NCBI GenBank assembly: GCA_031257535.1
Contig: JAIROO010000135.1
Location: 1-37,201, forward strand
Direction: 5' to 3'
Source: Deltaproteobacteria bacterium
GTDB taxonomy: Bacteria > Desulfobacterota > Desulfarculia > Adiutricales > Adiutricaceae
DNA length: 37,201 nucleotides
Shown here: one piece after another, positions 1-7,263 of the stretch
Layout of the letters: every line of letters starts with the position of its first letter
Numbering within the stretch: the stretch's first letter is position 1
The notes under the pieces: model-generated
Seen by the model: the letters and a program-made list of their open reading frames with translations, nothing else
Databases searched by the model: none
What the model was told of the DNA's origin: nothing
Position numbers and translations under genes: made by a program

Positions 1-390
1 CATCAAACTGGACTTTTAGTTTTAGGGTTAAGGACGTCCATTCTTTGTCCATAACCGCCACGCTACTTAGGCCAGCGCGGCGAATTACGCCCTGGACCAC
101 GCTTTTGTCAACATGCGGCAATCTTGCGGTAACGCGAACGCCTTAAACGCCTTTGGTGGCGCGTTGGCGGATCTGTTCGATATTTTCAGGCTTCAAACTG
201 GAACTGAAGTAAGGCGGGCCGTGGGTAGCGGCGAAAGTTTGGCCGCGCCGTCGACAATAATATAAAGGACGGCGGGCCTTCCCGTAATGGCGTCGGAAGG
301 ATATGTCGCCAAGCCCTGTGAGACTAAATTTCTCACATTTAGGGTTAACACAAGAGAGAGAGACTGAAGAGCGACAGCAAATCTGGTCAT
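1..390 (-). pseudogene. IS1-like transposase remnant, N-terminal part, cut by window edge
   Basis: The ORF track shows a 65-residue ORF here, but a neighbouring frame reads as the N-terminal zinc-finger and helix-turn-helix part of an IS1-type transposase. It gives NPKCEKFSLTGLGDISFRRHYGK, then YYCRRRGQTFAATHGPPYF, then SLKPENIEQIRQRATKGV, a TAA stop (complement of 143-145), and GVRVTARLPHVDKSVVQGVIRRAG. The ATG at 390 is in another frame, so a slip probably occurred in the CTCTCTCTCT run near the start. The second zinc-finger knuckle reads CRRRG, where CRxCG would be expected, so a metal ligand also seems lost. With an internal stop, a frameshift and a missing ligand the element is inactive. 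The catalytic C-terminal half would lie left of the window. The family call is from memory of related sequences. Confidence 0.6.
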
Positions 391-862
391 GATTTACATT
401 CTTTGTGTTATAAATCCGTTAATATTGGTATTTTAATCTAAAAAGGTACATGAAAGCGATAAAATTCTTATATTTACAACTTTTACATATAAATAAAGTC
501 TTTTGATATTAATTACTCACGGAACGATGAATCCGCCAATTTTTCGCCGACATCACCAAATTTTGTAAACACTAAATATTATAGGTTGAAAAACTATCGA
601 AAATTAAAAAAAAGGTTTTGACCTTATTGTTAGCTTTTTCAGCGACTCTAAAATTTTAGCCATAACCATAAATTACCACAAAATTAAAACCTTAACAATT
701 AAAACAGCCATGTTTGATCGCTTTTGACGGCCATGTTAGCCAAAAAACGGAATTAATCTTAAATAATCGTCATTGATCTTAAAAAATGATTTAATTTTAA
801 AAAAAATTGACTTAATATTAGAAAAAAGGGACTTAATCTTAGACAAAAAAAGGACTTAGTCT
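391..862. other. AT-rich gene-free stretch
   Basis: I see no gene here. The DNA is AT-rich with many short poly-A and poly-T runs. The right-hand part (about 748-862) is a degenerate tandem repeat, listed separately. Confidence 0.6.
748..862. repeat. Degenerate ~21-23 bp tandem repeat downstream of dusB
   Basis: On the plus strand the motif GACTTAATCTTAGAAAAAA recurs with drift: cggaattaatcttaaa, tcattgatcttaaaaaa, tgatttaattttaaaaa, ttgacttaatattagaaaaaa, gggacttaatcttagacaaaaaa, aggacttagtcttta. That is about six copies with a period near 20-23 bp, best preserved next to the dusB stop. Read in the dusB direction, each copy ends in a T-run, so the array could slow or end transcription. No strong hairpin is visible. 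Confidence 0.55.
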
Positions 863-1858
863 TTAGGCGGCCGCGAAAAACTGGCCTAAGATCTCAAGTT
901 GTTTATCGGCCCTAGACTCATGGTTAATAGCCTCCCGAAAAGCCGCCGCCTTGGGCATTTCCCTAACGTACCAAGTTAAAACCGTCCGTAAAGGAAAGGC
1001 CGCTTTTGGCCCTTTCAGCTCGATTAGCCAGTTGGCGTGGTTAAGGGCCGCCGCCAGTCTTTCGTTTAAGGTCGGGACAGAAGGCTCAAGCCCAGCTAAA
1101 ACTTCCAAGCACTGCCGAAAAAGCCACGGTCGCCCTCGAGCCGCCCGCCCGATCATGACCGCGGCCGCCTGACTAGTTCGTAAAAGCTCGACGGCTTTTT
1201 CCGGGGTAGTCACGTCGCCCGAGCCAATCACCGGAATCTTAACTTGATCCGCTAAACGCTTAACCCACTCCCAGTCGGCTTGGCCTAAAAAACCTTGTTT
1301 GCCGTAACGACCATGAAGAACTATGGCCGCGACCCCGACCGCCTCTAACCTTAGCCCTAAATCCAAGACGGTCGGCTGGCCTTGACTAAAGGCGATCCGA
1401 GTTTTAACCGTGACCGGAACTTTAACGGCCGCTACGACTTTAGCCGCGATGGCCGTGGCCAGATCAAAATCCGTAAGTAAGGCCGCTCCGTGCCCGCTGG
1501 AGACGACTTTACGGGCTGGACAGCCATAGTTTAGATCGATTATGCCCGCGCCATGGGCCGCGGCGACTTGAGCCGCCCTGGCCATGGAGTCTGGACACTT
1601 GCCAAAAAGCTGGACGCAAAAAGGCTTTTCAATTAAAGGATCGGTCTTTAAGAGATCTAAGGTTTTCGCCCCGTTATGGGCTAAGGCCACGGCCGAAGCC
1701 ATTTCGCTAACGGTCAAGCCCGCTCCATAGCTAAGGGCCAACCGTCGAAAAGGCCAGTTGGTTAGCCCGGCCATGGGAGCGAGGATAAATGGCGAGTTTA
1801 AAGTCACGCCCCCGATGGTCGGGACTAGTCGCTTAAGCTCAGCGGATGACCAGCTCAT
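863..1858 (-). CDS. dusB: tRNA-dihydrouridine synthase, DusB-like
   Basis: Flavoenzyme that reduces uridine to 5,6-dihydrouridine in the D-loop of tRNA, using FMN and NADPH. The 331-residue length is normal for the family. The FMN-binding start PFILAPMAGLTNWPFRRL is at residues 19-36. The catalytic cysteine lies in DLNYGCPARKVVSSGHGAAL (about 108-127). Then come PVTVKTRI, the HGR motif in IVLHGRYGKQGFLGQADW, the phosphate-binding IPVIGSGDV and MIGRAARGRPWLF. The ATG at 1858 lies inside the end of the upstream GH31 gene (20-nt overlap), suggesting translational coupling. Assignment to DusB rather than another Dus paralogue is by general resemblance; the enzyme class is secure. Confidence 0.9.
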   Translation of the reverse strand: MSWSSAELKRLVPTIGGVTLNSPFILAPMAGLTNWPFRRLALSYGAGLTVSEMASAVALAHNGAKTLDLLKTDPLIEKPFCVQLFGKCPDSMARAAQVAAAHGAGIIDLNYGCPARKVVSSGHGAALLTDFDLATAIAAKVVAAVKVPVTVKTRIAFSQGQPTVLDLGLRLEAVGVAAIVLHGRYGKQGFLGQADWEWVKRLADQVKIPVIGSGDVTTPEKAVELLRTSQAAAVMIGRAARGRPWLFRQCLEVLAGLEPSVPTLNERLAAALNHANWLIELKGPKAAFPLRTVLTWYVREMPKAAAFREAINHESRADKQLEILGQFFAAA

Positions 1859-4466
1859 GGTTTTTGGTCAGATCTAAGATCCCTGTCTTAAAGACTAGAC
1901 GACCGGAGCCTAAAAAGAACCAACCGCTATCTAATTCTAATAAATCGATCTCGCGGTTAACTCGCCGTTTGGAGAGACCGTCGATGCTAACCGTCCCGGG
2001 ATTGTCTAAACCCAAAAACTCCAAGATAAAGCCCCGGCTGGGATTTGGCTGCCCCGAAAGTCGCCCTTCTTGGGGCTGTATATTAAAGGTTAAATTAGGC
2101 GTAGGTGGGCGGTTTACGTCATTGGGGGTCATGATAAAGCGGATCCGGATCTTTTCGTTAGTCGGGCTTTGGTAATTGGCGTCTTGGCCATTATCGTCGT
2201 AATAATCGAAATAAGAGACCTCTGACCCGGGAAAAGCCATGACGTGCAGCCAATCTTGAAAGGCCGGGTTGCCTGAGGACGAGGGAATAATGGCCCCGGC
2301 TTTAAAGAGGAGAGGGGCTAAAGGCGAGCCTCTTTGTTTACAGGGCAAACGCCGCCGGCCAGTGGTGGCCTGGTCGATGACGGTCCGGCCGTAAAAATCG
2401 TACCAACGCCCCCGCGGCAAGGTCAAAGTGGTCACTTCCTCGCCGCTTCTGACCCCGGCGGCCACTAAAACGTGCGGCCCCACCATGGCCTCGGACACGG
2501 CTTCACTGGCCACTTTGTCGTCTTGAAAATGATAAACCAAAGGCGCGACCACGGGTTCGCCGTTTAAATAGGCCTCGTGAGCTAAGGAGTAGAGGTAAGG
2601 AGCCAGTCTCGCCCTTAATGTCAGATTGGCGTTTAACCAAGTCTCGCCTAAAAAAGCTCTAGGAATTAACAAAGGCGTGCTTATTAAGACGTTCCGGGCC
2701 AGCCAAGCCGCGTAGCTCTGGTTTAGCTCCCTTAAGGGAAACTGGCTTAAATACGGAAAAACGTCTGGCGTGAAGTAGTCGATCCCCGAGAGACTTAAAC
2801 CGCCCCGGGCTAAGCCTTCGGTCAAGGGAAAGAGTAAGTTTGGGTCTAAGTAATAAAAACCCGCCCCGTAACGACCTTGTCCGGCCAGGCCCGAGCGAGT
2901 TAGTAAAAATAGTCGCGGCTCGGGTTTTGGCGGTCGCGACGACCTTAAGCTCCTTAAGCCTAACCAAAAGCCCTCCATCCATTTAAGGCTAAAGCGGTTG
3001 GCCCAGACGTAATGGGAATGGTCCCGATCCTGCCGCTCACCGCGATACCAAGCTAAAGGGCTATAACTTTCCGGTTCCCCGCCTTCCAGAAAAAAGGAGG
3101 TAAAACCCATTTCCATGGGCCCATCCCGATATACGCTGTGCCAGAAGGTGACCCCGTCCGAGAAGGTGTAGTCGATTAAGCCGCTTATCTTGTCCTTATA
3201 AAGTAAATCCAAAGGCTCGCCCCGACTCGAGGAGCCAACTAAAAGCCCTTGGGCGTTTAGCTGGGCGTAAAAAGAGCCTGGCCCTTTTTTGGGCACGTAG
3301 GGGTTTTCCACGACCATAAGATTTAGGCCCTCGGCTTTGGCTTTGGCGAAAAGGCTTAAATCCCGGGTCGGGCTATCGGCCTGAGTCAATTCTCCGCTAG
3401 AGGGATCTCGAAGGACGGTTAACTGATCGTTAATGGGTAGATCCAGTAATAAAGCCCCCGCGGCTTTAAACGGTTCGATCCTCTCTTTTAGCTCCCGAAA
3501 GTACTCCTCCCAGGTTTGGTTGGCCAGCTGAGCCCGATCCACAAAAAAAGGCGAAAAAACGCTTTTAGGGGGCACGGGCGACCGACCAACTAAGCTTAAG
3601 TAAGTCTTGCGGACCGCTTTTAGATCCTCGCCGACGATGACAAAAAAATCGAGGGAGCCAAAAGGATCGACCGGCCCTAAAAGGCTGACCGTCCAGGGAT
3701 TAGGGGAAAAATCCCAGGCTAAGGGCCGGGTTTCGTTAAAAAAAATGGCCGCGGTCTCATTGCCCTCGCCTAAGGCGAACATGATCGGGGCCTGCAGACC
3801 CGCGGTCCCGCCTTGAGCGGGTTTAACCACCTTATTGCCAAAAGGGCCGCCCACCTGGATTAACTGACCGATTAGATTTAACCGTAAACTCATTAACTCC
3901 AGGTCGGCCCCTAAACCCACGACCTGAGAGTATCTAGACCCGTCAATGGTTAGCCCCGCTAAGAGCCCATCGGGATTAAAGGGCGAGATAGAAAAAATCT
4001 CCGTCCCATTATCCCGGGTTAACCTTAGAATAGGTCGAAAAGAAACCGCGTCCTCTAAAGTCGCGTGGACGTTAACCGGGTCGCCATTAGCCCGCCACTG
4101 GCTCTGGGGAGTCAGCATGATGGAGCTAGGCGGTTTTAAGCCTCTTGGCCGGCCAGGAGCGCTGGGACTCGAGCGGGCTCCCAAACCCGGAACCGGGCCA
4201 GTCTCCGCGGGCGGCTGAGTGGCTGGATCCATCTGGGTTAGGGTAAAGCGCCATAAGCCGACCCGAATCCACTCGGCGGTCAAAAAGTAGTTGCCAAAGG
4301 GGTAAACGTTTTTTTGCCCCATCTGGCCTTGTAAGACCTGATTAGCCGGAGCTCCCTCAGCCAAACCCACCTTAGCCAATAACAAAAGGACAGTTAAGGC
4401 TAGACTTAACCCTAGACGCTGCGCGCTGACGCTCAATTTATGGCCTCTTTTAACGCTTATAGTCAT
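1839..4466 (-). CDS. Secreted glycoside hydrolase family 31 protein
   Basis: An 875-residue protein with an N-terminal signal peptide (basic start, then LGLSLALTVLLLLAKVGLAEGA, residues 18-39), so it should be periplasmic or exported. The GH31 layout is recognisable: a beta-rich N-terminal domain, a catalytic barrel from about FSPFFVDRAQ, then C-terminal beta domains with LPRGRWYDFYG and YFDYYDDNGQDANYQ, both typical of GH31 alpha-glucosidases/xylosidases. The nucleophile segment, usually WWLDxxEPE-like, reads FFLEGGEPESY, which suggests Asp replaced by Glu. The acid/base region may be RSGLAGQGRYGAGFYYLDPN. Substrate cannot be told. It follows smpB by 60 nt and overlaps dusB, so it probably sits in one operon with them. 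No clear Shine-Dalgarno precedes the ATG. Confidence 0.75.
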   Translation of the reverse strand: MTISVKRGHKLSVSAQRLGLSLALTVLLLLAKVGLAEGAPANQVLQGQMGQKNVYPFGNYFLTAEWIRVGLWRFTLTQMDPATQPPAETGPVPGLGARSSPSAPGRPRGLKPPSSIMLTPQSQWRANGDPVNVHATLEDAVSFRPILRLTRDNGTEIFSISPFNPDGLLAGLTIDGSRYSQVVGLGADLELMSLRLNLIGQLIQVGGPFGNKVVKPAQGGTAGLQAPIMFALGEGNETAAIFFNETRPLAWDFSPNPWTVSLLGPVDPFGSLDFFVIVGEDLKAVRKTYLSLVGRSPVPPKSVFSPFFVDRAQLANQTWEEYFRELKERIEPFKAAGALLLDLPINDQLTVLRDPSSGELTQADSPTRDLSLFAKAKAEGLNLMVVENPYVPKKGPGSFYAQLNAQGLLVGSSSRGEPLDLLYKDKISGLIDYTFSDGVTFWHSVYRDGPMEMGFTSFFLEGGEPESYSPLAWYRGERQDRDHSHYVWANRFSLKWMEGFWLGLRSLRSSRPPKPEPRLFLLTRSGLAGQGRYGAGFYYLDPNLLFPLTEGLARGGLSLSGIDYFTPDVFPYLSQFPLRELNQSYAAWLARNVLISTPLLIPRAFLGETWLNANLTLRARLAPYLYSLAHEAYLNGEPVVAPLVYHFQDDKVASEAVSEAMVGPHVLVAAGVRSGEEVTTLTLPRGRWYDFYGRTVIDQATTGRRRLPCKQRGSPLAPLLFKAGAIIPSSSGNPAFQDWLHVMAFPGSEVSYFDYYDDNGQDANYQSPTNEKIRIRFIMTPNDVNRPPTPNLTFNIQPQEGRLSGQPNPSRGFILEFLGLDNPGTVSIDGLSKRRVNREIDLLELDSGWFFLGSGRLVFKTGILDLTKNHELVIR

Positions 4467-4526
4467 TTAGAACTTAAATAGTTCAAAAAACTAGTTTTTC
4501 TGGACTATTAGGTCGCTAATAGACTA

Positions 4527-5000
4527 TTAGCGGTTATACTCGCGCACGGCCCGGGCCAGATCCCTTTTGGAGTCGGCGTCTTTCAAAGCCTGGCGCTTGT
4601 CGTGGAGTTTTTTGCCCTTAGCTAGGGAGACTTCCACTTTGGCTAAACCATTTTTAAAGTAAAGCCGAGTCGGAATAAGACTAAACCCCTTTTCTTGGGT
4701 TTTACCGATTAAACGCTTGATCTCTTTTTTATGGAGTAAAATCTTGCGTCGCCTTAGAGGGTCGTGATTACCGTAAAAAGCCTGAGGATAGAGATTGATG
4801 TTAGCCCCGACGAGATAAGGCTCGCCAGACACAATCCTCACGAACGCGTCTATAAGGTTAGCCTTACCTTGCCGTAAACTTTTGACCTCGGACCCGGTCA
4901 GAATCAAGCCCGCCTCCAGACGTTCGCCTAACTCGTACTCAAAGTGGGCTTTTTTATTCTGGCAAATAATTTTATAACCCTCATGGTTAGTTGATTTCAT
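4527..5000 (-). CDS. smpB: SsrA-binding protein SmpB
   Basis: SmpB binds tmRNA and delivers it to stalled ribosomes for trans-translation. The 157-residue length is standard. Diagnostic segments are KIICQNKKAHFEYELGERLEAGLILTGSEVKSLRQGKANL near the start, the beta-barrel segment EPYLVGANINLYPQA, and the C-terminal KGKKLHDKRQALKDADSKRDL followed by a basic tail that would enter the mRNA channel. No tmRNA (ssrA) gene was recognised in the window. The gene leads the minus-strand cluster smpB, GH31, dusB. No clear Shine-Dalgarno is visible, but the start matches the family. Confidence 0.96.
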   Translation of the reverse strand: MKSTNHEGYKIICQNKKAHFEYELGERLEAGLILTGSEVKSLRQGKANLIDAFVRIVSGEPYLVGANINLYPQAFYGNHDPLRRRKILLHKKEIKRLIGKTQEKGFSLIPTRLYFKNGLAKVEVSLAKGKKLHDKRQALKDADSKRDLARAVREYNR

Positions 5001-5286
5001 GGTTATTAACTTTCAACAAGAAAAAGGGGAAAGATTGAGGAGCCGCCAATTTAAGCTCAAGGTCCCAAGGTCAAGCAGGATTATAGACGTTTAAGGCCGT
5101 TAATTCAATTAGTCGCGGGGTTTGATTTTAGCTCTTTCGCTTAAGGGCGGCTAATTTTTAAAATTTTTGACTCAAAAATGAATAATAAACCCCTTGGCCA
5201 AAACCTTCGAATTTTGGCGCAAAATAGTCTTGCCATAAAAGCCAAAAAATCGTAAAATAATTCTTTACGTCCTATTTTTAGGGCTA

Positions 5287-5399
5287 AAAGAGATTGGGGA
5301 TGTAGCTCAGTTGGGAGAGCGCGGCGTTCGCAATGCCGAGGGCAGGGGTTCGAACCCCCTCATCTCCACCATTAATCTCTTTGTTTTTTGTGTTTTTTG
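5287..5399 (+). terminator. 9-bp flanking inverted repeat around tRNA-Ala plus T-runs
   Basis: AAAGAGATT (5287-5295) lies immediately 5' of the tRNA. Its exact complement AATCTCTTT (5374-5382) lies two bases after the encoded CCA. In the precursor these would extend the acceptor stem by nine pairs. Two six-T runs follow (GTTTTTTGTGTTTTTTG). This may serve as terminator and/or processing stem. Confidence 0.45.
5296..5371 (+). tRNA. tRNA-Ala (anticodon CGC)
   Basis: The 76-nt gene folds as a full cloverleaf. The acceptor GGGGATG pairs with CATCTCC and includes a G3:U70 wobble, the major alanine identity determinant. The D-arm is GCTCAGTTGGGAGAGC. The anticodon arm CGGCG-TTCGCAA-TGCCG puts CGC at positions 34-36, decoding GCG. 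The T-arm is AGGGGTTCGAACCCCCT. Discriminator A and CCA are encoded. The gene borders an AT-rich region with a decayed ATPase gene and then a mobilisation module. tRNA 3' ends are common integration sites, but I found no integrase and no second copy of the 3' end. Confidence 0.96.
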
Positions 5400-5682
5400 T
5401 CCATAGCCATGAACTAAATTTATAAAATTAATAAGTTGACTCTCTATAATTCTAATAAATCATTTTTATAATATTTTTTAATTTAATTTTCTCCATATTA
5501 ATATATTTAAACAATAATTATTAACTAGACTTATTGTTAATCACGAAGTATATAATAAAGTTTTAATTTTTACATCAATGAGCTTGTTAGTCATTATAAA
5601 CTAAATATACTTGTTAAAATTTAAACTTTTTCCTACAATTATTATTAATATACACTAAGAAGATCTTGTTATTGAAAATCTC

Positions 5683-6667
5683 ATGAAGAATAAATCCGCA
5701 AAAAAATTTAATGTCGCAGGTCCTTGCACGCCTAATAAGCGCTACATTTTGCCAGTCTTACCAAGGCTGCCTATCGCGGATGAGATGATCGATAATGAAT
5801 ATTATTTCATTCTTCACGCGCCTCGTCAATCTGGGAAGACTACTTTTATAAGATCTTTAACGGATAAAATCAATAATGATGGCCAAAGATACGCTTTGAA
5901 TTGCTCCTTGGCAACTTTAAGAAGCATTAACGATGAAGAAAAAATCTTAACTAGGATAGTTTCTCAAATAAATGAATCTATATTTTTTCAAAATTAGATA
6001 TCATTAAACAAAAAGCTGATACTTATAGTTCATTGCCAGGGTTGTCAGATCCTGACAAGAATGTTAAGAGATTTCTTAATCAGCTTTGTCAAGATTTAGA
6101 TAAGTGGATGAATGGAAATCATCTTGATATGAATGGTCTTCTTGTATCATTTCAGGAATAATGGTCTAAAAATTCTGAAATGTATGTTAAAAATAATATG
6201 TTAGATAGTTTAGTAAATAATAGTATCAGAATAGCTTTAGATAAATATAATGCTTCAGAGCAATATGTTCAAAATTTAGAGTTAATTAATATTATTAAAC
6301 ATGGTTTAACCAATCTAACAAATGAGGCTTTAACTCACTTAGTCCTATTCGCGTTTTTACAAAGGGTCTTAAATGGAGGCGCTGATTTTATCCAAAGAGA
6401 ATACGCGCTTGGCGCTATGAGGTCAGATATATGTGTTGGTTACAAGGGACTTTATTATCCTCTCGAAATTAAGATTAAGAGTTCTATTGAAGGCTCACAA
6501 AAATTTGAGCAAAGTTTAAACAACTCTATCAATATATGAATAAAACTAGAGCCAAAAATGGATGGCTAGTTATATTTGACAAAGATTTCACTAAACCTTG
6601 GTATGAAAAAATTTATTGGAAAACGCAAAAATATAATAATAAAACTATACATATTGTCGGTTGTTAA
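5683..6667 (+). pseudogene. Decayed AAA-type ATPase with C-terminal PD-(D/E)XK-like nuclease domain
   Basis: The pieces come from one family of large ATP-binding proteins. Frame 1 (5683-5997) gives FNVAGPCTPNKRYILPVLPRLP and the Walker A motif HAPRQSGKTTFIRSL. A frame change near 5995 leads to LDIIKQKADTYSSLPGLSDPDKNVKRFLNQLCQDLDK, joined directly to WMNGNHLDMNGLLVSFQE, a TAA stop near 6162, and WSKNSEMYVKNN. The C-terminal part has GGADFIQREYALGAMRSDICVGYKG and YYPLEIKIK, the D...E-x-K nuclease core. A second frameshift near 6520 leads to LYQYMNKTRAKNGWLVIFDK, ending at TAA 6665-6667. The Walker B and central part (perhaps 200 residues from family memory) are missing between CQDLDK and WMNG. 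Base composition is AT-richer than the genes around it, suggesting transfer. Confidence 0.75.
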
Positions 6668-7263
6668 TTTTTATATCTTTTTTTGTTTTAATTTTATACG
6701 TGACTGCCTTAAAGTCCGGACGCCTAAGAACTTTTTACCTTTATCTTGCCACTCCTCTTTGGTCTAAAAGCTTATTTTCTTCCCGCCTTTCGCTTTCGCG
6801 GCTCCAGAAAAAAAATAGAATTTAACCTATTGAGGCCTAATCCGCTTTTTTCCCCTATTTAGAAGATTCTAAGGCCAGTATTAGCCAGGGGAGAGTTGAA
6901 CCAAAAATTTCTAAAAAATTTCTTTTACAAATCCCAAATTTTTGTTTTTTAGGCCTTGACAAACTTTATAGCCGACTTACTTTGTTAGGGCCAAGGCTTT
7001 TTTGCCGGGTATTTTTCTTTCTTCGTTTTTGACTTTTGGCCTTGCGCCACTTTTCATGAAGTTAATTCGTTGTCGTTTTAGTCTACGCTATTCCTTTTTA
7101 TCCCTATCAAACCATTAATATTTATTTACTAGATAATTATATTATCTATTTCCAATTTTTTTACCATATTTTTCAATTGACATTATTTTATTGCTATTTT
7201 TTTTATAAATTTCAAAATAATAGCGTGTAATCTTTATTTTTCCTTTTTTTAGCGAGGTACTAT
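6668..7263. other. AT-rich gene-free stretch with a promoter-like site
   Basis: No gene is visible. The stretch is rich in T-runs. It ends in a TTGACA box (7177-7182) followed by AT-rich sequence containing TATAAA (7204-7209), listed separately, and in GAGG just before the TTG start at 7264. Confidence 0.5.
7177..7209 (+). promoter_or_regulatory. Possible sigma-70-type promoter for the 7264 gene
   Basis: A perfect TTGACA at 7177-7182 is followed by a T-rich spacer and TATAAA at 7204-7209. That spacing is 21 bp, longer than the usual 17. Alternatives such as TTTATA at 7202 give 19. The site is 55-87 bp upstream of the TTG start. In such AT-rich DNA a chance match is possible. Confidence 0.3.

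Noticed and set aside
5001-5295. tmRNA gene next to smpB
   Set aside because: No tRNA-like ends or tag-peptide reading frame could be seen here.
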